A stretch of 10,159 nt of DNA. Source: Puniceicoccales bacterium (lineage in GTDB: Bacteria > Verrucomicrobiota > Verrucomicrobiia > Opitutales > JAIRKQ01). The position numbers were made by a program, and so were the translations under genes. The notes below the pieces were generated by a model. The model searched no databases and was not told the origin of the DNA. It saw only the letters and a list, made by a program, of their open reading frames with translations. The DNA lies in the NCBI GenBank assembly GCA_031289835.1, contig JAITOW010000038.1, positions 1 to 10,159 on the forward strand, given 5' to 3'. Shown here in pieces: positions 1 to 6,876 of the stretch. Numbering within the stretch: position 1 is the stretch's first letter; the number at the start of each line of letters is the position of its first letter.

Positions 1-284
1 CCTGGTTCTTGCAGGATTCCGTTCATCACAGTTGACGAGTTGGCACATCTATGTAGCATTTCCATGAAATTTACTTGCTCGACCCGCCCATCGCTCAGAC
101 ATGCCGAAATTGTCATTTCTCCAATGCGGGCTTGCGGTTCTGTGGCGCTTTGTTCCATAATATCCAGCGGAGGCTTGGGGAAATCATTCGTATCAGTTGC
201 GCGGCTGATTGTATTACCAACTGCATTCCGACTTACATTAGCTACATGCGGAGAAGAGAATCCCGAAATTCGTAGGCTATCCAT
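1..284 (-). CDS. Unrecognised protein, 5' part only (runs off the window start)
   Basis: Reading the minus strand from the ATG at 284-282 gives 94 codons without a stop, continuing past base 1, so the C-terminus is missing. The protein begins MDSLRISGFSS and is polar and Ser/Thr/Asn-rich over its first 45 residues. A more ordered stretch follows (around residues 55-94) containing ARIGEMTISACLSDGRVEQ and MLHRCANSS. I see no signal peptide and no membrane segment, and I do not recognise the family. The start is supported by an AGGGA Shine-Dalgarno-like stretch about 6-7 bases upstream and by a good promoter at 314-342. The gene is oriented like the MFS gene behind it but has its own promoter, so it may be a separate unit. 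Plus-strand frames across the same bases look like shadows. Confidence 0.6.
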   Translation of the reverse strand, partial: MDSLRISGFSSPHVANVSRNAVGNTISRATDTNDFPKPPLDIMEQSATEPQARIGEMTISACLSDGRVEQVNFMEMLHRCANSSTVMNGILQEP

Positions 285-313
285 TTAATTCCCTGTGTTA
301 AAATTAAACTTGA

Positions 314-342
314 ATGGTAGAGCTTTGAAAAGGATATGTCAA
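314..342 (-). promoter_or_regulatory. Sigma-70-type promoter for the partial gene at 1-284
   Basis: On the minus strand there is a perfect -35 TTGACA (342-337), a 17-base spacer and a -10 TACCAT (319-314, 4 of 6 consensus). Transcription would start near 307, about 23 bases before the ATG at 284. The -35 box is also one arm of a TGTCAA/TTGACA dyad (337-356), which could be an operator. Confidence 0.5.
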
Positions 343-356
343 TGGCTGTTTTGACA
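337..356. repeat. Inverted repeat TGTCAA-N8-TTGACA over the -35 box
   Basis: Two perfect 6-base arms (337-342 and 351-356) are separated by 8 bases and lie between the MFS stop codon and the partial gene. One arm is the -35 hexamer of the promoter at 314-342, a position where a bound regulator would block RNA polymerase. On the plus strand a run of seven T follows the dyad, but no plus-strand gene lies upstream to be terminated. An operator is therefore more natural than a terminator, though chance is possible for arms this short. Confidence 0.3.
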
Positions 357-378
357 ATTTTTTTACACAAACAAATGC

Positions 379-1623
379 CTATTGCCCAAACTTTGGAAAT
401 TTTTTTATGCAAAAGATTGCACAGGATATGATGATAAGCTGTAAAATGTGTATCAAAACAAAGTAAGTGCCGAATTGGTGTTTTAGCAAACTCATCAGTG
501 GAACACTGACCGCTCCGGTTATGGTCGATAAAAAATAAACGATGCCGAGGATCTCGCCGATGCGTTCCTGGCCAAAAATTTTTGACCAGGAAACAATCAG
601 CAATACCCTGTGTGCGCCCCAGGCTGATCCGATTGCCGCCGCGTATAACATTGTACATCCCCAGTTTTGGGCAAAATTCAGTCCCACTAGGCCAAGAAAT
701 TGTGTAAGAAACATAAGCAGTATGGTGAGCTTAATTTTTCCAAGGTCCACAAGTTTCCCGAAAGGAAAGCCGGAGATAACTGAGAAAATGCTTAGAGGTA
801 TGTAAGTGCCAAGCGCGATGTTTTCAGAAATTCCCCTTTCGCGGAATATGTCCACGATGTGAATCGCCGTTCCGGTGCCGATAAATTCGTTCAGGCACAG
901 CGCCGATGCTATGCACCAAAAAACCGGCGTTCTAAGTATTTGGCGCTTGGATGCGAAAGGGATCTGTATGCACTTATTTTTTTTAGGCTGACACGGGATT
1001 GGATTAACTTCGCTCCGGTCGTGGAAAAAAAAGAAAACTAAAAGCAGCAATATTAAACCGGTGAAGGATAGAACCCTAAAGGCGTGTTCCCAGTCATCGT
1101 TCCTCGATAGCAACTTCATCAGCAGCGGGATGATTCCCCTAGTCGACGCCACAAATGTTCCATAGATCGCTATGGTAAAGCCTTCTCTACTACTGAATGT
1201 TCTGACGATTTGCATTCTTCCGAGAAGGGGAAGAACATTTTGGCCAAGGAGCCGCAGCATGGATATGCACCCCGTTAGGAAGACAATGCAAAAAACTTCC
1301 CGGGAAAGAAAATTTTGCACAACTTTAAACATGGACGAGTAACTTCCAAAACTAAGCAGGGTCAGTACCCAAAGTGGCAATGCCAGCAGGAGCGACTTGC
1401 GGATGCCGAAGTAATCGATCAGCTTGCCGCTTATTAGTATCCCCAGGCCTCCGAGTATGGTTGCAGTCATGTACATGGTGCTGAAAGTCGTTCTTGATAA
1501 ACCGGTTGTGCGTAGGATTGGCTCGGTGAATGCGCAAAATCCTGTCGATTGCCCTGGCAGAGAAAACATCACCAAAGCGCATGAAATAACAAAAATTAAG
1601 CAATTTTTTATCCTGCTGTTCAC
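379..1623 (-). CDS. Major facilitator superfamily (MFS) transporter
   Basis: This 414-aa inner-membrane protein is hydrophobic throughout, with alternating membrane segments consistent with the 12-helix MFS fold. The N-terminus resembles a set of bacterial MFS carriers: a first helix followed by a PGQSTGF-like motif and GLSRTTFS, then the loop 2-3 signature GKLIDYFGIRK at about residues 66-76. A second-half echo, FPFGKLVDLGKIK, fits the internal duplication of the fold. A charged central cytoplasmic loop (HDRSEVNP..KKNK, about 200-220) separates the halves. The substrate cannot be read from the sequence; monocarboxylate or organic-anion carriers of the OFA type are the nearest resemblance. 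The start is a GTG at 1623-1621 with no convincing Shine-Dalgarno sequence. The gene is divergent from rpoZ, 78 bases away, and I see no frameshift. Confidence 0.85.
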   Translation of the reverse strand: MNSRIKNCLIFVISCALVMFSLPGQSTGFCAFTEPILRTTGLSRTTFSTMYMTATILGGLGILISGKLIDYFGIRKSLLLALPLWVLTLLSFGSYSSMFKVVQNFLSREVFCIVFLTGCISMLRLLGQNVLPLLGRMQIVRTFSSREGFTIAIYGTFVASTRGIIPLLMKLLSRNDDWEHAFRVLSFTGLILLLLVFFFFHDRSEVNPIPCQPKKNKCIQIPFASKRQILRTPVFWCIASALCLNEFIGTGTAIHIVDIFRERGISENIALGTYIPLSIFSVISGFPFGKLVDLGKIKLTILLMFLTQFLGLVGLNFAQNWGCTMLYAAAIGSAWGAHRVLLIVSWSKIFGQERIGEILGIVYFLSTITGAVSVPLMSLLKHQFGTYFVLIHILQLIIISCAIFCIKKFPKFGQ

Positions 1624-1656
1624 GGCATTAAACGTTGCATTGATTTATAAAAAGAT

Positions 1657-1685
1657 TTAACTTGCATTTTCAACATTTTTAATAT
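1657..1685 (+). promoter_or_regulatory. Weak candidate promoter for rpoZ-smpB
   Basis: TTAACT (1657-1662), a 17-base spacer and TAATAT (1680-1685) match sigma-70 boxes at 4 of 6 bases each. They lie in the 78-base divergent gap ahead of rpoZ. Transcription would start only about 10 bases before the ATG at 1702, giving a nearly leaderless message. The gap is AT-rich, so a chance match is quite possible. Confidence 0.25.
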
Positions 1686-1701
1686 CTATGCGGTGTGGAA
1701 T

Positions 1702-1911
1702 ATGCGGGACGATTTTTTAAAAGCAGCATTAGCGATTATTGGTGAGCCAAACATTTTGATAAATTTAGTTTCTCGCCGTGTCAAGCAGCTAAGGGGTGGA
1801 GCAAGGCCTCTGATCGATTCGTTGGAACGTCTTGATTATGAAGATGTTGCCCTGCGCGAGATCATTGAGGGAAAAATTACATACAAGCTGTACATGGGCA
1901 GCGGGGCGTAG
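1702..1911 (+). CDS. rpoZ: RNA polymerase omega subunit
   Basis: This 69-aa protein is the small omega subunit, which binds the C-terminal region of beta-prime and helps assemble and stabilise the core RNA polymerase. The sequence shows the expected omega pattern: an N-terminal MRDDFLKAAL helix, the LVSRRVKQLRGGARPLI core, and the conserved DVALREIIEGKITYKL near the C-terminus. I chose the ATG at 1702 because homologues characteristically begin at MRDD. An in-frame GTG at 1693 would add only three residues (M-W-N), and neither start has a well-spaced Shine-Dalgarno sequence. The stop is 9 bases before the smpB ATG, so the two genes are very probably cotranscribed. The length is normal for short omega subunits of this lineage. 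Confidence 0.9.
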   Translation: MRDDFLKAALAIIGEPNILINLVSRRVKQLRGGARPLIDSLERLDYEDVALREIIEGKITYKLYMGSGA

Positions 1912-1920
1912 GGGTTGTGC

Positions 1921-2400
1921 ATGGCCAGTGGCAAACGATCGAACGATTCTCCAAAGGAAATTCGCAATAAAAGGGCGTCCCATGACTATTTCATTGAAGA
2001 CAAGTTCAAGGCTGGCGTCGTGCTCCGTGGGACTGAAGTTAAGTCGATTCGCCAGGGGCGTGCGCAGATTTCGGATGCTTTTGTCAGGTTTAATCCCAGT
2101 GGAGAGGCGGTTTTGTTCAATGCCAACATTGAGGAATATAGCTTCGGCAATGTGCAAAATCACGAAATTAAGCGTGCGCGCAAACTTCTGCTACACAAAA
2201 ACGAATTGAAAAAATTGAGGGCTGCCATTGAAATGGATGGGTTGACCGTCTTACCCCTGCGCATGTTTTTTTCACACGGATTGGTCAAGGTTGAGGTTGC
2301 GATTTGTCGCGGTAAAAAGCTGTTCGATAAGCGCGAAGCACTGAAAAAGCGCACGGAATTGCGCGAAGCGGAGCGCGATTTGGCAAGATTTAGGCGCTAG
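1921..2400 (+). CDS. smpB: SsrA (tmRNA)-binding protein SmpB
   Basis: This 159-aa protein binds tmRNA and delivers it to stalled ribosomes for trans-translation. The beta-barrel RNA-binding core is recognisable: IRNKRASHDYFIEDKFKAGV, then GTEVKSIRQGRAQISDAFVR, then the HEIKRARKLLLHKNEL region. The conserved LPLRMFFSHGLVKVEVAICRG stretch follows, and the basic C-terminal tail DKREALKKR..LREAERDL is the part that enters the empty mRNA channel. The ATG at 1921 is chosen because AGGGG lies at 1910-1914 with suitable spacing; a TTG at 1915 is in frame but would overlap this site. The gene follows rpoZ at once. It ends 4 bases before the stop of the convergent symporter gene, leaving no room for a terminator between them. 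Confidence 0.95.
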   Translation: MASGKRSNDSPKEIRNKRASHDYFIEDKFKAGVVLRGTEVKSIRQGRAQISDAFVRFNPSGEAVLFNANIEEYSFGNVQNHEIKRARKLLLHKNELKKLRAAIEMDGLTVLPLRMFFSHGLVKVEVAICRGKKLFDKREALKKRTELREAERDLARFRR

Positions 2401-2404
2401 GCAA

Positions 2405-3604
2405 TTAATTCTTTGCGCCAATTTTATGGTGCTTCTTTCTCTGTTTCGTTCCATTTTCAAGCTCAAATTGGCCAATAATGCGATCGATGAGCTGTGCAAG
2501 GGCTCCATTGCCCAAAACATTGGCCGATGTACAAATCGGATCCAAAAGAACGTAGAGCGAGAAAATTAGCGACGACATAGCTCCATCGAAGCCGAAACAG
2601 CGCTCAATGATGGGTAACATTACAATAATTCCCCCTCCGGGGACAGCGGCCACGGAAAATTTCGCAATCACAAACTGCAGGGTAAAAATTAAATAGAGCA
2701 CCTCCGATGGTTGCGGAAACCCATAACTTTTTAAAATGGCGTAAACAAAAATCGGAATCGCTATGCAATCGCCCATAAGATGCACGTTTGTTGTCAGTGA
2801 AACAACGGATTTTGCCAACGGCTTGTTGGTCGCATTTTTTTCCACGGCGACGATGGTGTAGGGCAATGCCGATGCGCTGGACATGCTACCAAACGCACAA
2901 ATAAGGGGTGGGATCATGTTTTTAATGCAAGCTATGGTTTGCTTTATCCGCATTCCATTCGCCAATAGAAAGAAAAATGATAGGTAAACGGCCAAGGAAG
3001 CGACGATAACAACCACAATTTTGGCATACTGCCGAATTAGCAAGATTATCAGCCTATCGTGTTGCATTTTCAGCAAAAATCCAAACAAAAATAGGGGAAT
3101 AATTAGGGAAATGCCTTCGAGTAGCCGCGCCACAATCATATCCATTGTGCGGGATAATTTTTGAAAATTTTTGCCCGCGATTTTGGGAGCAAAAATTCCG
3201 CCGAGTACACCCAAAATCATGGCCAGTGTATTTGGAATTGTTTTTGGCAATTGCCAGTCAAAAAGTGGAGACAACGTGCTGTTTTTCAATATGTTTATCG
3301 GAGATAGTTGCATGGAGGAATGGACAAATTTTCCCACAAAATGGCTTATGTAAGTTGCGGAGAAATTTGAGCAGCATAGCACAATTAGTGTTATTAATAC
3401 AACGCGCGATGCGTTGCTCCCAAGTCTCTGAAACGTTGAAAACAGTAGGCAAAAAATGAGCGCGGGCAATACAAACATTATGGCCGATTTCAATGTTATG
3501 CTGATGGCAAGGAACCCACGTAGCACGAACAGCGGAAGAAAGTCGCCAACGAAAAACGTAAAAATAACAAGGATTAGAAGGATAAATGGAATCTTTTTTA
3601 ACAT
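2405..3604 (-). CDS. SDF-family (dicarboxylate/amino acid:cation) symporter, atypical substrate site
   Basis: This 399-aa secondary transporter of the inner membrane belongs to the sodium/proton-coupled dicarboxylate/amino acid symporters. The elevator-type core is visible in order: a serine-rich hairpin 1 tip GSMSSASALPYT (239-250), a helix 7 segment TTNVHLMGD (271-279) in place of the usual NMDGT motif, hairpin 2 with VPGGG (321-325), and helix 8 LLDPICTSANVLGNG (353-367). Against archaeal GltPh, by my alignment, D394, T398 and N401 are kept (here D355, T359, N362). R397, which binds the acidic side chain, is Cys358, and D405 of a sodium site is Asn366. This argues against a plain glutamate/aspartate carrier and suggests a neutral or other substrate. 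The start is the ATG at 3604; no clear Shine-Dalgarno sequence is visible. It is convergent with smpB. Confidence 0.85.
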   Translation of the reverse strand: MLKKIPFILLILVIFTFFVGDFLPLFVLRGFLAISITLKSAIMFVLPALIFCLLFSTFQRLGSNASRVVLITLIVLCCSNFSATYISHFVGKFVHSSMQLSPINILKNSTLSPLFDWQLPKTIPNTLAMILGVLGGIFAPKIAGKNFQKLSRTMDMIVARLLEGISLIIPLFLFGFLLKMQHDRLIILLIRQYAKIVVVIVASLAVYLSFFFLLANGMRIKQTIACIKNMIPPLICAFGSMSSASALPYTIVAVEKNATNKPLAKSVVSLTTNVHLMGDCIAIPIFVYAILKSYGFPQPSEVLYLIFTLQFVIAKFSVAAVPGGGIIVMLPIIERCFGFDGAMSSLIFSLYVLLDPICTSANVLGNGALAQLIDRIIGQFELENGTKQRKKHHKIGAKN

Positions 3605-3618
3605 GGTCTGAAAATTTA

Positions 3619-3640
3619 AGTTTGTTGAAATTTACAAACT
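3619..3640. repeat. Inverted repeat AGTTTGT-N8-ACAAACT in the symporter leader
   Basis: Perfect 7-base arms (3619-3625 and 3634-3640) surround an 8-base centre, 15 bases upstream of the symporter ATG on the minus strand. It could be a repressor operator or an RNA hairpin in the 5' leader of that gene. The DNA is AT-rich, so chance is not excluded. Confidence 0.3.
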
Positions 3641-3707
3641 AAAGCCCCCGGGAGCACAAGCAAATTTGCCATTAGCACGTTCGAAAACACAAGAAATTTA
3701 GACACAA

Positions 3708-3724
3708 CTCCATTGCCAATGGAG
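3708..3724. repeat. Perfect 17-base dyad CTCCATTGCCAATGGAG
   Basis: Two perfect 8-base arms lie around a single central base, in the 254-base divergent gap between the symporter gene and lpxC-fabZ. A one-base centre does not suit an RNA hairpin but does suit a protein-bound operator. It lies about 105 bases from the symporter start and 135 bases from the lpxC start, so the regulated gene is unclear. I could not define a convincing promoter for either gene in the gap. Confidence 0.35.
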
Positions 3725-3858
3725 AAGAAGAATTTGTATTTGGCCTGTCAATATTTTTGTGAAAAATTTTACCAAAAAACGTTAAATGTTAAGTTTTGTT
3801 CAATTAGCTTTACTTTAATATTTTTGCCCTTTAGGTAGCGTGAAGAATTTGGCAGGTA

Positions 3859-5184
3859 ATGAAGCAACGTACGATCTTGAGAGAAGTAACAGCGAGTGGT
3901 AAAGCTCTGCACACGGGGAACGAAGTAACTTTGAAAATCAAACCAGCTCCGGTAAACACGGGCATTATTTTTCGCAGGATCGATCAATTTGGAGTTCCGG
4001 AAATAAAAGTTTGTGCGCCGAGCTTAGGTTCTGATACCGTTCGCTGCACAACCCTCATTGCCAATAACACCACGGTGCACACCGTCGAGCACGTTTTATC
4101 CGCACTAAATGGCCTGCAAATAGGCAACGTTATCATCGAAATGAACGCTTCCGAACCACCGATTTTAGATGGTTCGGCGAAGCACTATGTCAATCTTCTA
4201 CTATCCGCGGAACCCGTTGACCAGGAGAAGGATAAGACTTTTTTTGTTCTAAAAGAGCCCATTTCCGTTTCATACGGAAACCGTTCGTTGATTGCCCTTC
4301 CCTACGATGGCTTAAAAATAACTTGTACTTCCGCCGATGATCGTGGTGTGTACACGCAGCACCTATCCATCGACATCGACGAGAAAACTTATATCTCGGA
4401 AATCGCTCCCGCGAGGACATTTACCATATACGGAGACATTGAAGAATTGCTGAGACTCGGAAAAATTAAGGGAGGTAGCCTGGATTCAGCCGTTGTGATC
4501 AAGGATGATAAGATTTTATCAAAGGAACCGCTGCGGTTTAAGGATGAATTTGTACGCCACAAAATTTTAGATATAATTGGCGATCTTGCCGTGCTCGGGA
4601 TGCCGCTTAAGGCGCACATCATAGCCGTTAGGCCGGGGCACACGATCAATGCGGAGCTAATCAGGCGAATGCATAATAGGGGAGAGGGAAGTGCTGAAAC
4701 TGGCGCAAAACAGGGCAATGGGGAGGAGGCCAAGCTTCACGAATCGGTGATGGATATTTACGAAATATTGAACAATTTACCCCACAGATATCCGTTTCTT
4801 TTGGTGGATCGTATCACAAAATTTACAAGCGGGACCGAGCTGCGGGCGATAAAAAATGTGACCATGAATGAGCCATATTTCCCCGGTCACTTCCCAGGGC
4901 AGCCTGTGATGCCCGGTGTGCTGCAGATCGAAGCGATGGCGCAAGCCGCTGGTTTACTTATGATTAAGACGGGAAACTTAAGGAACAAATTGGCGTACTT
5001 TATGAGTTGCGACAAGGTGAAGTTTCGCCGTGCCGTAGTTCCCGGGGATCAGCTCGTTATCGACGTAAAGTTGACTAAAAGTCGTGGAAATAAAATTGGC
5101 GTTGCCGTGGGTGAATGTAGGGTTGACGGGAAGGTTGCTTCGTCGGCCGAGCTGATGTTTACCATCATTGACAACAAGGACTGA
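3859..5184 (+). CDS. lpxC-fabZ: Bifunctional UDP-3-O-acyl-GlcNAc deacetylase / (3R)-hydroxyacyl-ACP dehydratase (LpxC-FabZ fusion)
   Basis: This 441-aa cytoplasmic fusion joins the committed lipid A step to a fatty-acid dehydratase that competes for the same 3-hydroxyacyl-ACP pool. Residues 1-280 are LpxC: the start MKQRTI, then ALHTG, then HTVEH (E77 the catalytic base, H78 a zinc ligand), the GGSLDSAVV segment, FVRHKILDIIGD (H234 and D238; D238 a zinc ligand), and PGH with H261. All key residues are present. A short polar linker (about 275-295) leads to FabZ, residues 297-441: NNLPHRYPFLLVDRI, then FPGHFPG with catalytic H344, and MPGVLQIEAMAQ with catalytic E358. Both halves look intact and active. 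The fusion is known from Bacteroidetes and Verrucomicrobia. The ATG at 3859 gives the normal LpxC N-terminus, although the AGG before it is close. The stop is 3 bases before lpxA. Confidence 0.96.
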   Translation: MKQRTILREVTASGKALHTGNEVTLKIKPAPVNTGIIFRRIDQFGVPEIKVCAPSLGSDTVRCTTLIANNTTVHTVEHVLSALNGLQIGNVIIEMNASEPPILDGSAKHYVNLLLSAEPVDQEKDKTFFVLKEPISVSYGNRSLIALPYDGLKITCTSADDRGVYTQHLSIDIDEKTYISEIAPARTFTIYGDIEELLRLGKIKGGSLDSAVVIKDDKILSKEPLRFKDEFVRHKILDIIGDLAVLGMPLKAHIIAVRPGHTINAELIRRMHNRGEGSAETGAKQGNGEEAKLHESVMDIYEILNNLPHRYPFLLVDRITKFTSGTELRAIKNVTMNEPYFPGHFPGQPVMPGVLQIEAMAQAAGLLMIKTGNLRNKLAYFMSCDKVKFRRAVVPGDQLVIDVKLTKSRGNKIGVAVGECRVDGKVASSAELMFTIIDNKD

Positions 5185-5187
5185 TAA

Positions 5188-5955
5188 ATGGCAATACATC
5201 CAACGGCAATCGTAAAATCCGGTGCGAAACTGGTCGATGACGCCGCTGTTGATGAATATGCCTACATCGGGTCGATGGCCAAGATCGGTCGTGGCTGCGT
5301 AATTAGGCACCATGCCACCGTTGACGGGCGGACGACCCTCGGTGAGGGCAATATTGTCCATCCCTATGCTTACATCGGTGGCCTCACCCATGACCTGAAG
5401 TATAAGGGCGGTGAACCCGGTTTGGAAATCGGTTCCGGGAACGTGTTCCGCGAATTTTGCACGGTGCACGCTAGTACTAACCCGGAATCAAGCACAATCA
5501 TCGGCAGCGGCAATACGTTTTTGGCCTATTCCCACGTCGCGCACGATTGCGTAGTTGGCAATTATGTGGTGATGAGCGCACAGGCTGCGCTTGGCGGACA
5601 TGTCGAAGTCGGCGACTACGCCAATATTGGGTGGAGCGCTGGGATTCATCAGTTTTGCAGGGTAGGGCAGTATGCGATGGTTGGTGCTTGCAGTAAAGTT
5701 GTTCAGGATGTTCCGCCGTACATGCTGGCCGATGGTAATCCGTCAAAAGTTCGTTACATTAATATCCTAAATTTGCAACGGAACGGATTCTCCAAGGCCC
5801 AAATAAACGATGCCAAGCGCATCTTTAAAATTTTCTATGCCTGCGGTTTAAACCGTCAACAGGCAATGGATACACTGATCAACGAAAAAGTCGATTCTTC
5901 CCTGCGCGAAAATGTACTTACCTTCATTTCAACGAGCACCCGTGGCTTTATCTAG
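5188..5955 (+). CDS. lpxA: UDP-N-acetylglucosamine acyltransferase (lipid A step 1)
   Basis: This 255-aa soluble enzyme transfers a 3-hydroxyacyl chain from ACP to UDP-GlcNAc, giving the substrate of LpxC encoded just upstream. The left-handed beta-helix hexapeptide repeats run over residues 2-180. The active-site segment SHVAHDCVVGN carries H119, equivalent to the catalytic His of E. coli LpxA. IHQFCRVGQYAMVGA and the signature GNPSKVRYINILNLQRNGFS follow, then the C-terminal helical domain. The length is normal. The ATG at 5188 is preceded by AAGGA at 5176-5180 with good spacing, inside the end of lpxC-fabZ, so the pair is clearly one operon and probably translationally coupled. The 201 bases after the stop hold no gene I can see. 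Confidence 0.96.
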   Translation: MAIHPTAIVKSGAKLVDDAAVDEYAYIGSMAKIGRGCVIRHHATVDGRTTLGEGNIVHPYAYIGGLTHDLKYKGGEPGLEIGSGNVFREFCTVHASTNPESSTIIGSGNTFLAYSHVAHDCVVGNYVVMSAQAALGGHVEVGDYANIGWSAGIHQFCRVGQYAMVGACSKVVQDVPPYMLADGNPSKVRYINILNLQRNGFSKAQINDAKRIFKIFYACGLNRQQAMDTLINEKVDSSLRENVLTFISTSTRGFI

Positions 5956-6156
5956 GGCAAGTTATTTCCAAGGGCGGGAACTACCCAATAAAATTTCACA
6001 TGGTTGCTGCAAATTTCACCTGTGCGCTGAAAATTTCCCTGCCCTTCGGCAATGTTTTTAACAAATTTTCCGCGTGAAACCAGGACTCGCTAACATACCC
6101 TAAAAATTAAATTGACTTCTTTACAATTTCTACGTCCCCTTTAGCAGGGAGGTTTT

Positions 6157-6834
6157 ATGAATGTGTCAAATGTAGGTACAGGCGCCGATCGGCAGATAAT
6201 GTTTTGCCAATGGGCTGTTGCTGAATCTTTTAGCCAAGATGAAATCAAAACCAGGTGCCTGCTGCCCATTGAGGAAATATCCCCCAACGAATCCGTTTAC
6301 AATTATGTTAAAGCTAACTTCGGATTTGAATATGTGAATGGGAGGAAGGGTGCTGGGATCATTTGCTGTCTTAATGGCAAAAAAATTGAGGAATCAGCCA
6401 AATTTTCTTCATTAGTATTGGGGCAAAGTTTGGAGGAACGCACTTGCGTCGTTTGCATATACGATGAAAGTTATCCCAATTTTGTGAAAAAATTTTTTGA
6501 CCTTCTAAGTAGCTTTGATTTAAATAAGTTTTTAGTGGAAAAATTTATTGGCGAGATTTTAACTTGCCATAAAATTGCCTCCCGTTTTACGCAAGATGTA
6601 TTTGGAAAGAGTCTTCGTCAAATTGTGGAAGAAGAACAAGGCAAGCAAACGGGCGAATTTTCGCATGGCTTAGGTAATGACGCCTCGGATGCACTGGGAT
6701 TGTTTCCGTTTGATGTGGCGGAACCCGATCAATTTAAATTGGATGAAGATTTGTCGAGGTTAAGCATGGAAGATAGGCCTTTGTTCTGTCTTGATGATAT
6801 TTCCATCACAAGAGAATTGCCTTCCTTCCCTTGA
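6157..6834 (+). CDS. Unrecognised acidic 225-aa protein
   Basis: I do not recognise this protein. It is very probably real: the ATG is preceded by a strong AGGGAGG site at 6146-6152 with a 4-base gap, the frame is open throughout, and composition matches its neighbours. The first 150 residues look like a globular mixed fold without a signal peptide or clear membrane segment. They contain eight-cysteine chemistry spread over the chain, with a CVVC pair at 97-100, an ICC at 69-71 and a TCHK at 136-139. Residues 110-135 are rich in Phe and Leu. From about 155 the protein becomes acidic and probably flexible, with FPFDVAEPDQFKLDEDLS and a Pro-rich end. It lies 201 bases after lpxA and 42 bases before the hydrolase gene, so it may share a transcript with the latter. 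A cytoplasmic location is likely. Confidence 0.75.
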   Translation: MNVSNVGTGADRQIMFCQWAVAESFSQDEIKTRCLLPIEEISPNESVYNYVKANFGFEYVNGRKGAGIICCLNGKKIEESAKFSSLVLGQSLEERTCVVCIYDESYPNFVKKFFDLLSSFDLNKFLVEKFIGEILTCHKIASRFTQDVFGKSLRQIVEEEQGKQTGEFSHGLGNDASDALGLFPFDVAEPDQFKLDEDLSRLSMEDRPLFCLDDISITRELPSFP

Positions 6835-6876
6835 AAAAGCCGAAGAACGTTTCCCTTCCTTTGAAGGAGATGACTT

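Noticed and set aside
337..364. Rho-independent terminator on the plus strand (dyad followed by seven T)
   Set aside because: The stem has only six mostly A-T pairs and no plus-strand gene lies upstream; the overlap with a -35 box makes an operator more sensible.
242..658. Minus-strand 138-codon frame overlapping the MFS gene and its downstream gap
   Set aside because: It is an out-of-frame shadow of the MFS 3' end, and its composition (many His, Arg, Cys) is not protein-like for this genome.
5956..6156. Hairpin terminator after lpxA from two similar GGGC-rich segments
   Set aside because: The possible stem has bulges and a loop of about 60 bases, with no clean T run directly after it.
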